64,000 nucleotides of DNA from Acidobacteriota bacterium (GTDB taxonomy: Bacteria; Acidobacteriota; Terriglobia; Terriglobales; Acidobacteriaceae), in contig JAKAJO010000071.1 in the NCBI GenBank assembly GCA_021813745.1, positions 1 to 64,000 of the forward strand, read 5' to 3'. The notes beneath the pieces are model-generated. The model saw only the letters and a program-made list of their open reading frames with translations, was not told the origin of the DNA and did not search any database. The translations under genes and the position numbers were made by a program. Position 1 is the first letter of the stretch; each line of letters starts with the position of its first letter. Shown one piece after another: positions 17,276-24,753 of the stretch.

Positions 17276-19987
17276 TTATTGTTCGATGGTCTGGTGCAGG
17301 CGCAGGTCGCGCGATGAGGCGCCTACGCTGACTTCACGCTTGCCGCTGGCCTTCACCCACTCTGTCTTGGCCGTGGACCAGTACTGCATCTGGCGCAAGT
17401 GAACGTGCATCGTGATGGTCTTCGATTCGCCCGGATTGAGATGGATGCGACGGAAAGCAACCAGAGCCCGCACCGGGAACTGCACTCCGGAGGGAATTTC
17501 ACTGGGTGCACCGAGATAGACCTGCGGGACTTCGTCAGAAGCCATGTTGCCAGAGTTTTTGATGGTGATCTGAACGTAAAGGCCACCGTCAGATGCGGGC
17601 TCGACGGTCAGGTTGGAGTAGTCAAAGGTGGTGTAGCTGAGGCCGTGTCCGAAGGGGAACAGAGGCGTAATGTTCTCCTTGTCGAACCAGCGGTAGCCGA
17701 CGTTGACGCCTTCCGAATAGGTCGTCTTTCCATCTACACCCTTGTGCGAGCGCTCAGGATGTTTGGGGTCGGTAGCGGGGTAGTCAGCAAGGCTCTTGCC
17801 CCAGGTGACGGGCAGGCGGCCCGCGGGACTGACTTTGCCAAGGAGCAGGTTGGCCGTGGACCACCCGCCTTCGTCGCCAGGCCACCACATCTCGAGAATG
17901 GCCTTGACCTTGTCGACCCAGGGCAGGGCGACGGGCTGGCTGGTGTTGAGGACGACAATGGTGTTGGGATTGACGGCGGCTACCTCGTCAATGAGTTTGT
18001 CCTGATCGCCGGGCAAGCCGAAGACGGGTTCGAGACGGGTCCATGCAAAGACGACAGCGACCTTGGCACTTTTCGCTGCCTTGATGGCGGCTTCGTGGTC
18101 AGCCTTGCGCTGCTCGGGCGTGTACCAGTTGAGGCGCACCTGCACGGGCGAGTTGGAGCTGTCGGGGCTGGTTTTGATTTCAACGGTGTGCGGGCCGGCC
18201 GTGAGGTCAATGGCGCGGCGCACGTTGTCGAGGCCGTCGGTGGTGGGGATGGCGTTGTCCTGATTTGCTTGCAGGATGTCGCCGTGGACGCCGCCCTGGA
18301 AAGCGCCCGTGCGGGCCAGCGGCTTGCCGTCGATTTCAATGTTGGCGTTGGTGCCGAGCGCCTGGAGATAGATCCAGTAGTCGCCCGCAGTCGCGATGGT
18401 GAGCGTTCCCTTACAGTCGATGACGGAGTTGGGAGCGAACGCGTTAACGCCCTTGGATGTGAAGTTAAACTCTCCGTCGGTCTTCGTCGAGCCAGCTCCG
18501 GTGCAGGCAAAGCCGGGCTTGCCGTCGTGGCTCAGCAGGTTGGCCGGAATGGTGGTGCCGGTCATGTCGTCGTCCACGGCGAATTGGATATTCGAATTGC
18601 CCGAAATCTGCTTCATCGCGGCAAGAGGGCCAACCTGACGCCAGGGAAGGCCGACCGAGCGCTCGCCGTTGATTCCGATGGAGTCAACCTGTCCAGCGGT
18701 AGGGCCAATGAGGACTACATTGCTGAGGTCGTCTGCCTTGAGCGGCAGAACATGGTTGTCGTTTTTGAGAAGGACGGCGGCATCTTCGCCCGTCTTCTCA
18801 ATGATGCGGGCATTGGCGTCAATGTCCTGTCCGGTCACTTCATGTTTCTGCTCCCCATCCATGTAACCGAAGCGAACGATTTCATACAGAACGCGACCGG
18901 CAGCGCGGGTAATGGTGGCTTCGCTGACGGTGCCGTCCTTCAGGGCTTCGGGCATTTTCTCAGGGCTCAGCTTGACACCAAAGTCGCCGCCTCCTTCCCG
19001 CATCCGTGCTGGCTCTTCTGGGATGTGGCCGCCGAACATGAGGCCGTTGGCCGCTGCCGCCGCTTTGCGATCAACGGGAGGCGGTGGTGGCAGGGAATCA
19101 AAGAAGGAGGGAATGAAGGAGCCCATGGGACCGGGCTGGCCGCCTGGCATCTCCATGTCGAGGCCGGCGTTGATGAAGTTGACGGCATGGACCGCACCCC
19201 AGTCGGATGTAACGAAGCCCTTGAATCCGATCTGGTCGCGGAGGATCTTGGTCAGAGTCGACTCATTGCCACAGGCGAAGGTGCCGTTGAGGCGGTTGTA
19301 TGAGCACATGATGGAGGAGACGCCAGCTTTGACGGCAGCGTCGAAGGGCGCCACGTAGACCTCGTGGAGCGTCTGGTCATCGATATACGTGCTGCCGCCG
19401 TTGGAGTCATATCCGACGAAGTGCTTGACCTGCGCCATGACGTGCTGTGACTGGATGCCGCGGATTTCCGCCGCGCCCATCTGGCTGGTCAGGTAGGGGT
19501 CTTCGCCGAAGGTGTTGTATCCGCGGCCAAACTCGAGGTCGCGATCAATGTTGACGAAAGGCTGGAGCGCAACATCGATCCCGAGGGAGCGGGCCTCGCG
19601 ACCAATCACGACGCCGTTCGCTTCCGCCGCGCGCGTGCTGAAGGTGGCGGCTACGCCCATGGTCGCGGTCTCACCCTGCGAGGGATGGCGGGTGAGCACG
19701 CCGGGAGGTCCGTCAGCAAAGCGCAGACCCGGGATGCCCAGGCGCGGGACACCGGCGAGATAGCCGGCCTGGCCCTGGTAGACGGCAGGGTCTTCTTTTG
19801 TGCCGTGGATGAGGGTGAGCTTTTCCTGCAGCGTCATTTCGCTGAGGATCTTGTCGACACGAGCGTCGCCGGTGACAACCGGTACGGTTTGAGCCAGGGT
19901 GAGCGATGCGCCCAGCAGCAGAGACGCTGCCGCAAACACAGCCCGTGGGACTGCGCAGGGAAGGCAAGAACTGTTTCTGAGTTTCAC
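17276..19987 (-). CDS. Exported glycoside hydrolase family 3 protein, beta-glucosidase-like
   Basis: A protein of about 903 residues with a signal peptide ending near SLTLAQ. The N-terminal GH3 barrel contains the nucleophile aspartate in GFVTSDWGA near residue 262. The C-terminal sandwich domain is interrupted by a PA14-like insertion (around residues 500-610, with GDYWIYLQALGTNANIEIDGKPLA). A fibronectin-III-like domain ends the protein (EVPQVYLGAP...VAFRRIHLNPGES). This arrangement is typical of periplasmic or secreted beta-glucosidases acting on plant or bacterial oligosaccharides; the sugar cannot be read. I chose the GTG at 19987 because AGGTGA lies 5 bases before it; a GTG three codons upstream is also open. 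Confidence 0.9.
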   Translation of the reverse strand: MKLRNSSCLPCAVPRAVFAAASLLLGASLTLAQTVPVVTGDARVDKILSEMTLQEKLTLIHGTKEDPAVYQGQAGYLAGVPRLGIPGLRFADGPPGVLTRHPSQGETATMGVAATFSTRAAEANGVVIGREARSLGIDVALQPFVNIDRDLEFGRGYNTFGEDPYLTSQMGAAEIRGIQSQHVMAQVKHFVGYDSNGGSTYIDDQTLHEVYVAPFDAAVKAGVSSIMCSYNRLNGTFACGNESTLTKILRDQIGFKGFVTSDWGAVHAVNFINAGLDMEMPGGQPGPMGSFIPSFFDSLPPPPPVDRKAAAAANGLMFGGHIPEEPARMREGGGDFGVKLSPEKMPEALKDGTVSEATITRAAGRVLYEIVRFGYMDGEQKHEVTGQDIDANARIIEKTGEDAAVLLKNDNHVLPLKADDLSNVVLIGPTAGQVDSIGINGERSVGLPWRQVGPLAAMKQISGNSNIQFAVDDDMTGTTIPANLLSHDGKPGFACTGAGSTKTDGEFNFTSKGVNAFAPNSVIDCKGTLTIATAGDYWIYLQALGTNANIEIDGKPLARTGAFQGGVHGDILQANQDNAIPTTDGLDNVRRAIDLTAGPHTVEIKTSPDSSNSPVQVRLNWYTPEQRKADHEAAIKAAKSAKVAVVFAWTRLEPVFGLPGDQDKLIDEVAAVNPNTIVVLNTSQPVALPWVDKVKAILEMWWPGDEGGWSTANLLLGKVSPAGRLPVTWGKSLADYPATDPKHPERSHKGVDGKTTYSEGVNVGYRWFDKENITPLFPFGHGLSYTTFDYSNLTVEPASDGGLYVQITIKNSGNMASDEVPQVYLGAPSEIPSGVQFPVRALVAFRRIHLNPGESKTITMHVHLRQMQYWSTAKTEWVKASGKREVSVGASSRDLRLHQTIEQ

Positions 19988-19996
19988 GGTAGTCAC

Positions 19997-20326
19997 CTAC
20001 GTTGCTTGTGGACGGTCCGTCCTGCGAGCGGGACGCACCGTACTGAGAAGAAAAGCAAAAAATGTGCGCGTCGTTTAGATAAACGATTGAGCGCGCCTCT
20101 TCCGACGGGAGGAAGTGTACTAGAGCGAGCGGGTTATTGTATGCATTTTTGCCCAAGGTGCATCAGCAGCGGGATATGCGTGCTGGTTTTGGGCGATCGG
20201 GTTGCAGGAGGGAAAATCGCCGAGAGCGACGATATACTAGGCAGGACAGCCAAGCTCGTTCTGGTTCTTGTCGATCGGCTCCGAACCTCGCAACAGGACA
20301 TTACCCCTTCAGGAGAGCCAAAACAC
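19997..20326. other. 330-bp divergent intergenic region holding a palindrome
   Basis: No convincing gene is present. The sequence is relatively AT-rich near 20040-20090 and contains TCGTTTAGATAAACGA at 20071-20086, with 7-bp arms around GA. This lies about 85 bp upstream of the GH3 start and could be an operator for that gene. Near the other end AGGAGAG precedes the PagL-like gene, and TATACT at 20233-20238 could be a -10 element, without a good -35. Confidence 0.4.
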
Positions 20327-21103
20327 ATGAATCCGGCATGGGCGTCGCGCCCAAAGTGGCGTTCGTTCGCCGCGGGTCGATGGGCAGGATGGTTTCTAGC
20401 CCTGATGTCTTTTTTTGCACTTCCTTCGCGGATCACATGGGCGCAGACCTTTTCCAGCTCCGCCTCGATGCCGCCTAGCATTGCGCTTCCGCCTTCCAAT
20501 GCTGTCGTCAAGTCGGTCACTGCAAATGCTCCGCAGCTTCCCGTGGCGCGTGAGCTCACGTTTGTGAGCCTCGCCTCCTACGGACATTACAAGATTTTTG
20601 CAAGCGGATCGGGAGCGAAGCTCTATACGAGCGGTGTGGAGTATGACCGGAACTCGTGGGGACGCTTCCTGGGCGCGCAATTTGACTACGTGGCGGAGTT
20701 TCTGCCCGTGGTGCTGCTGGATGCAGCGAAGAGGTCGGACATATGGGGAACACCGACGACGACGGCGCGAGAGATTGTGCCCGGGGTCGGGTTTTCTCCC
20801 ATTGGCTTTCGTCTGGAGTGGCGCGATCAGAGGGCCATCAAGCCTTATCTGATGGCGAAAGGCGGAATGATTATCTTTTCGAAAAAAGAGCTGTCGCAGC
20901 AGGCGACGTATGAGAACTTCAGCCTGCAGTCTTCTACCGGCCTGCAAGTGCGGATGACGCCGCGGGTGGAACTGCGCCTGGGCTTGTTTGGTGACTTCCA
21001 TTTCTCCAATGCGTTTATCGTTCCCGTCAACCCAGGCCTGGATGTGATGAACGCAAGTCTTGGCATTACCTATCACCTGGGGCATGCGCCGCCAGTGCAC
21101 TGA
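20327..21103 (+). CDS. PagL-like lipid A 3-O-deacylase / acyloxyacyl hydrolase family outer-membrane protein
   Basis: A 258-residue protein with a long basic N-terminus and hydrophobic signal (WFLALMSFFALPSRITWAQ). Alternating beta-strand sequence follows and ends in ITYHLGHAPPVH. Near the C-terminus GDFHFSNAF supplies a His-x-Ser pair (H225, S227) like the PagL catalytic pair. Fourteen residues after the histidine an aspartate (D239, NPGLD) stands where PagL has its glutamate. If correct, it trims an acyl chain from lipid A in the outer membrane. The ATG at 20327 has AGGAGAG 9 bases before it; the same frame is open much further upstream but reads like an antisense shadow. Assignment rests on motif pattern and predicted barrel. 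Confidence 0.6.
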   Translation: MNPAWASRPKWRSFAAGRWAGWFLALMSFFALPSRITWAQTFSSSASMPPSIALPPSNAVVKSVTANAPQLPVARELTFVSLASYGHYKIFASGSGAKLYTSGVEYDRNSWGRFLGAQFDYVAEFLPVVLLDAAKRSDIWGTPTTTAREIVPGVGFSPIGFRLEWRDQRAIKPYLMAKGGMIIFSKKELSQQATYENFSLQSSTGLQVRMTPRVELRLGLFGDFHFSNAFIVPVNPGLDVMNASLGITYHLGHAPPVH

Positions 21104-21129
21104 AGTCGTCCCCCGGCGCGCGCATCCGC

Positions 21130-21759
21130 TCAGGGAAGCGGAAGAACCGCGTCAAGGCCATGCTCTGTGAGATCGGCGCGAAGTTGGTCCACCGTCGAGA
21201 AAACGAGAGCCTGCATGCCGACTGCGCGCGCTGCCTCTACGTTGATGGGTCTGTCATCCAGAAAGAGTGTCTCTTGCGGGGCGGTGCCGAGCTCACGCAG
21301 CGTGTGCTGGTAAATGGCCGGGTCGGGCTTGATGATCCCGAGTTGAAAGCTCCAAACGAGAACGTCAAAGCGGTCAAGCCAGTCAAACTCCCGCTGCATG
21401 TTCGCCAGGACGGAGTCTCCCATGTTGGAGAGGATGGCGGTGCGCAGGCCCCGTTGCGTGAGTGCCTCATGCCAGGCCAGCATCACGGGATCGTACGAGG
21501 TCCACATGATGGCGTCCCACCGGTTCAGTTCATCCAGCGCTCCTGGGCCAAAATTGAGGCCCGAGTCGCGGAGAAACTTCTGCCAGAATGTGATGCCGGA
21601 AAGCTTGCCTGCATCGTAGGCATGACGATCCGCCCAGTAGAACTCCTCGAAGCGGTCATGGGGCAGGCCCGTGATGCGTAACAGCGCGGCGTGTGCTTCC
21701 GGGTTGGGAGGTCCGGTCAGAACCATCCCGTAATCAAAGACGACTGCGCGCAACGCCAA
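21130..21759 (-). CDS. HAD-superfamily phosphatase, YihX-like subclass
   Basis: A 209-residue HAD hydrolase. Motif I is VFDYGMVL: the first aspartate is the nucleophile, while the usual second aspartate is replaced by glycine, as in YihX-like and epoxide-hydrolase-N-terminal phosphatases. Motif II is ILSNMGDS, the motif III lysine lies in GIIKPDPAIY and motif IV is FLDDRPINVEAA. I chose a TTG start at 21759 because GGGAGG lies 5 bases upstream and this places motif I near residue 9, as usual. The longer open frame to 21933 overlaps nothing functional. The substrate is unknown; sugar phosphates are likely for this subclass. Confidence 0.8.
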   Translation of the reverse strand: MALRAVVFDYGMVLTGPPNPEAHAALLRITGLPHDRFEEFYWADRHAYDAGKLSGITFWQKFLRDSGLNFGPGALDELNRWDAIMWTSYDPVMLAWHEALTQRGLRTAILSNMGDSVLANMQREFDWLDRFDVLVWSFQLGIIKPDPAIYQHTLRELGTAPQETLFLDDRPINVEAARAVGMQALVFSTVDQLRADLTEHGLDAVLPLP

Positions 21760-21866
21760 AATGCCCTCCCGGTGGCCCCCAGTTTGGTGAAGAGCCGCGT
21801 CAGATTCTATTGTGCATGAAGGGATTCCGATGGCGATGCCCGCGGGATCGGGATGGAAGGCTACGG

Positions 21867-23054
21867 ATGCAGTTCGCACAAAGGACAAACTGGAACACGG
21901 AAGAGAGCGAACTTGCCAGAGCGTTTCGCGCACGCGCAGCCAGGGGCAAGCCGATTGCCGACCTCACGGCCTCGAACCCAACCCGCTGCGGACTGGCATT
22001 TGACGCCGCGTTGCTTGGGGCGCTGACCGATCCGCGCGCCTTGGAATATGATCCCCAGCCGAAGGGGCTCCTTGTCGCGCGGGAGGCCGTTTCCCGCTAC
22101 TACGCCGATCATGGCGTGGCGGTCGATCCCGAACAGGTCATCCTGACTACCAGCACCAGCGAAGCCTACAGCTTCCTCTTTCGCCTCTTGTGCGAGCCAG
22201 GCAGTGAGATTCTGGTGCCGCAGCCAAGTTACCCTCTCTTTGATTTCCTTGCGGCACTCGATGATGTGCGCCTCCGTCCAGCAACACTGGTCTACGACCA
22301 CGGCTGGCAGATCGACCCGGAGGGTCTGCGACGGGCCATCACATCGCAGACGCGTGCCATCGTTCTTGTCCATCCCAACAATCCCACGGGACACTTCACC
22401 AAGCCTTGGGAGGCGGAAGCGTTGGGCGCGCTTTGCCGTGAGCACGAGCTGAGCCTGATTGTGGACGAGGTCTTTCTGGATTACGCGTGGGGTGGAGCGG
22501 CACGGAGTTTTGCTGCGGGGCTTCCGGGTGTACCCGTATACGTGGTCAGCGGGCTCAGCAAGATTGCGGGATTGCCCCAGATGAAAGCGGCATGGCTGGT
22601 GACCACTGGGGCTGACTCCCAGCAGGCACTCGCGCGCCTGGAGGTCATTGCTGACACCTTTCTTTCCATGAACGCCCCCGTACAGTGGGCGATGAGTACC
22701 TGGCTGGCTCACCGGGATGTGATCCAGGGGCAGATTCGCGCCCGTGTGGCAGAGAATCTGGCCGAACTGGATCTCCAGCTTGCGGGGCAGCAGTGGGTTC
22801 GGCGGCTTGAGGCTGAGGGAGGCTGGTATGCCATCCTGCGGATTCCTGCCCTGCGTCCGGATGAGCAGACGGTGCTCGAGCTGCTGGAGAGAGATGTCTG
22901 GATCCACCCAGGGTACTTCTTCGGAATGAAGGAGTCGGGCTGGCTGGTGGCAAGTCTGTTGACTCGCCCTGAGGAATTCCGCACAGGGGTAACCGCCCTG
23001 CTTGCCCTTCTAGGAACGCATCAAGGTAGTAACGGCGTGCCGATTATGCTTTAA
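21867..23054 (+). CDS. PLP-dependent aminotransferase, class I/II
   Basis: A 395-residue aspartate-aminotransferase-fold protein. Clear features are LTASNPTRCG near the N-terminus, TTSTSEAYSFLFRLL, the HPNNPTGHF motif, LIVDEVFLDYAW and the PLP lysine in SGLSKIAGLPQMK near residue 235. The ATG at 21867 has GGAAGG before it. The specificity cannot be read from sequence. It is divergent from the HAD gene with about 107 bases between them. Confidence 0.88.
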   Translation: MQFAQRTNWNTEESELARAFRARAARGKPIADLTASNPTRCGLAFDAALLGALTDPRALEYDPQPKGLLVAREAVSRYYADHGVAVDPEQVILTTSTSEAYSFLFRLLCEPGSEILVPQPSYPLFDFLAALDDVRLRPATLVYDHGWQIDPEGLRRAITSQTRAIVLVHPNNPTGHFTKPWEAEALGALCREHELSLIVDEVFLDYAWGGAARSFAAGLPGVPVYVVSGLSKIAGLPQMKAAWLVTTGADSQQALARLEVIADTFLSMNAPVQWAMSTWLAHRDVIQGQIRARVAENLAELDLQLAGQQWVRRLEAEGGWYAILRIPALRPDEQTVLELLERDVWIHPGYFFGMKESGWLVASLLTRPEEFRTGVTALLALLGTHQGSNGVPIML

Positions 23055-23111
23055 GTGATAAATGAGGTAATCGCAGTAAATATCACAATCTAAATAGATA
23101 GAGCAGGTATA

Positions 23112-23756
23112 TTACCTTGGCGATCGGGGTTCGCGAAGGAAGGGATTCCTTCGGCGCTCAGTTCCGATATCGGTTACGGGTCCGTGTCCTGGGATGACCC
23201 GCGTTTCATCGGGCAATGTCAGGAGTCGAGTGTGGATGGAGTCAAGAATCTGCTCGAAGTTTCCGCCTGGAAGATCTGTTCTGCCGATACTTCCAGCAAA
23301 GAGGGTGTCGCCTGCCGCGACGAGTTTGAGCGGGATGAAGTAAAGGCTGACGGAACCTTGAGTATGGCCGGGGGTATGGAGAACCGTGGCGGGGTAACTG
23401 TCGAGCCCGACGCTCTTCCCCTCGAAGAGCTGTTCATCGGGAGGGGCGGTTTCCGGGGGTTCAATTCCGAGCCAGGCAGCCTGGGTCGCCATCATCTGGA
23501 GGAGTGGCAGGTCGTTTTCATTGAGGAGGATGGGGGCGCCAGTGAGGCGTTTGAGGGTCAGAGCGCCACCGACGTGGTCGATGTGCGCGTGGGTCACGAT
23601 GATTTGCTTGAGTTTGAGATGGTGTTGGGTAAGCCGGCGGTGGATTCGCGTAATTTCGTCGCCGGGGTCGATGACGATGGCTTCCCCTGTGGCTTCGTCA
23701 CCGAGCAGGGTGCAGTTGCACTGGAGCGGGCCGACGGGAAAGGTTTCGAGAATCAT
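23112..23756 (-). CDS. MBL-fold metallo-hydrolase, glyoxalase-II-like
   Basis: A 214-residue metallo-beta-lactamase-fold enzyme starting MILETFPVGPLQCNC. The metal motif is THAHIDHVGG, later ligands are in HTPGHTQGSVSLY and GDTLFAGSIGRTDLPGG, and IPGHGP lies near the C-terminus. The compact form is typical of bacterial YcbL-type hydroxyacylglutathione-hydrolase-like proteins. It lies 61 bases downstream of the duplicated membrane-protein gene on the same strand and may be the last gene of that unit. An AT-rich 57-bp spacer separates it from the convergent aminotransferase gene. Confidence 0.88.
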   Translation of the reverse strand: MILETFPVGPLQCNCTLLGDEATGEAIVIDPGDEITRIHRRLTQHHLKLKQIIVTHAHIDHVGGALTLKRLTGAPILLNENDLPLLQMMATQAAWLGIEPPETAPPDEQLFEGKSVGLDSYPATVLHTPGHTQGSVSLYFIPLKLVAAGDTLFAGSIGRTDLPGGNFEQILDSIHTRLLTLPDETRVIPGHGPVTDIGTERRRNPFLREPRSPR

Positions 23757-23817
23757 GAGCTCATTGTAGGACCTGTCGACAGGTTGTCTTGTGCGCTTTG
23801 GGCGGGTGAGGGACTCC

Positions 23818-24753
23818 TCAGAGGTCCGATTCCGGCACGGGAGTGGCCGTAACGGCCATCAGCTGCCCCCAAATACTTTGGCGGGCGGAATCCTCTGTGG
23901 GCAGGTGGGCTCCGAGTTCCCAGAGTCCGATGAGAGTGAGGCCGACCAAGTTGGGAAAGAGCAATGGCGCCATGGGGGGAGCGCCGTTCACGGACTTCTC
24001 AAAGAGGCTGGTCCCCGGCGCAACCAGATTCATCTGCAAGTGGTACCAGAAGCCCAGCAGGCCGACCAGGGCCTGGATGCCGAGGACCGCCAGGCAAAGG
24101 TCCAGGTAGCGGCGGGCGACGGGCATGAGAACGGGCACAATCAGAAAGCCGGAGGCAAAGGCACTGGAGATGACAGGGATCCACTCGGTTTTGAGGAAGA
24201 AACCGTTGGTGGCGTGATCTGTCAGGCAGAGGACGAAGTTACCGAAGAAGCCTCCGGTTGCGAGGAGGATAACCCAGCGCGCCCACTCCTCAGAGTGCTG
24301 GGGCACCATGCGATTGACGAGGAGAAGGAAGCCGAGGCCGGTGTATGCCAGCGGCGCTGCAAAGGGGGCGGCGTAGGTCAGCGAGCGCAGGGTGTGACTG
24401 ACAAAGAAGCTGCTCTGGAGGTGGTAAAGCACGCCGGCGAGGCCAACGAGCACAGAGAGGCAGCCAATGAGAAAGCCAACGTCACGCCACGCAGCGTGAA
24501 AGCCCCACCGCCAGCGCAGCAGATCAACCAACAGCAACAGAATGGGCGCAATGGCGGAGAAGTAGAGTGGGATGTACTCCTCAGGGCGTCGGAACTGATT
24601 GACGGAGTGCGCCAGTACGATGTCGCCTGCAAGGACGGCGAGGTTAGAGGCGACAAAGAGCTCAAGCAGAAGCTCCAGATCGAAGACCCAGCGCAGCATG
24701 GGTGTCTGGAGGATGCGACCCAGCGTGCGGAGGAGGCTACTCGCGAGCGCCAT
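23818..24753 (-). CDS. Eight-helix membrane protein built from an internal duplication, partner of the octahaem cytochrome
   Basis: I do not recognise this 311-residue protein as a named family. It has about eight hydrophobic segments falling into two related halves of four. Each half has an Asp near the end of its first helix (D44, D179), an E-[YW]-I-P motif entering the second (59-62, 190-193), a YHLQ motif ending the third (110-113, 237-240) and an A-x-P-x-x-APL or APPMAPL start of the fourth. Conserved intramembrane histidines raise the possibility of haem b or quinone binding. The ATG at 24753 overlaps the end of the octahaem cytochrome gene by 17 bp, so the two are co-translated. The long upstream open frame is a shadow of the cytochrome gene. 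An electron-transfer role in the cytoplasmic membrane is inference. Confidence 0.7.
   Translation of the reverse strand: MALASSLLRTLGRILQTPMLRWVFDLELLLELFVASNLAVLAGDIVLAHSVNQFRRPEEYIPLYFSAIAPILLLLVDLLRWRWGFHAAWRDVGFLIGCLSVLVGLAGVLYHLQSSFFVSHTLRSLTYAAPFAAPLAYTGLGFLLLVNRMVPQHSEEWARWVILLATGGFFGNFVLCLTDHATNGFFLKTEWIPVISSAFASGFLIVPVLMPVARRYLDLCLAVLGIQALVGLLGFWYHLQMNLVAPGTSLFEKSVNGAPPMAPLLFPNLVGLTLIGLWELGAHLPTEDSARQSIWGQLMAVTATPVPESDL

Noticed and set aside
17399-19303. 634-codon open frame on the plus strand
   Set aside because: It is the antisense of the GH3 gene, lacks a family match or ribosome site, and reflects the high-GC codon pattern of the opposite strand.
21861-22907. 348-codon open frame on the minus strand
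   Set aside because: It is antisense to the PLP aminotransferase gene; the aminotransferase has all its motifs and a ribosome site.
23055-23111. AT-rich 57-bp spacer with GGTAAT/ATTACC ends
   Set aside because: The outer 6-bp arms are too far apart and no T-run or inner stem supports a terminator; left unassigned.
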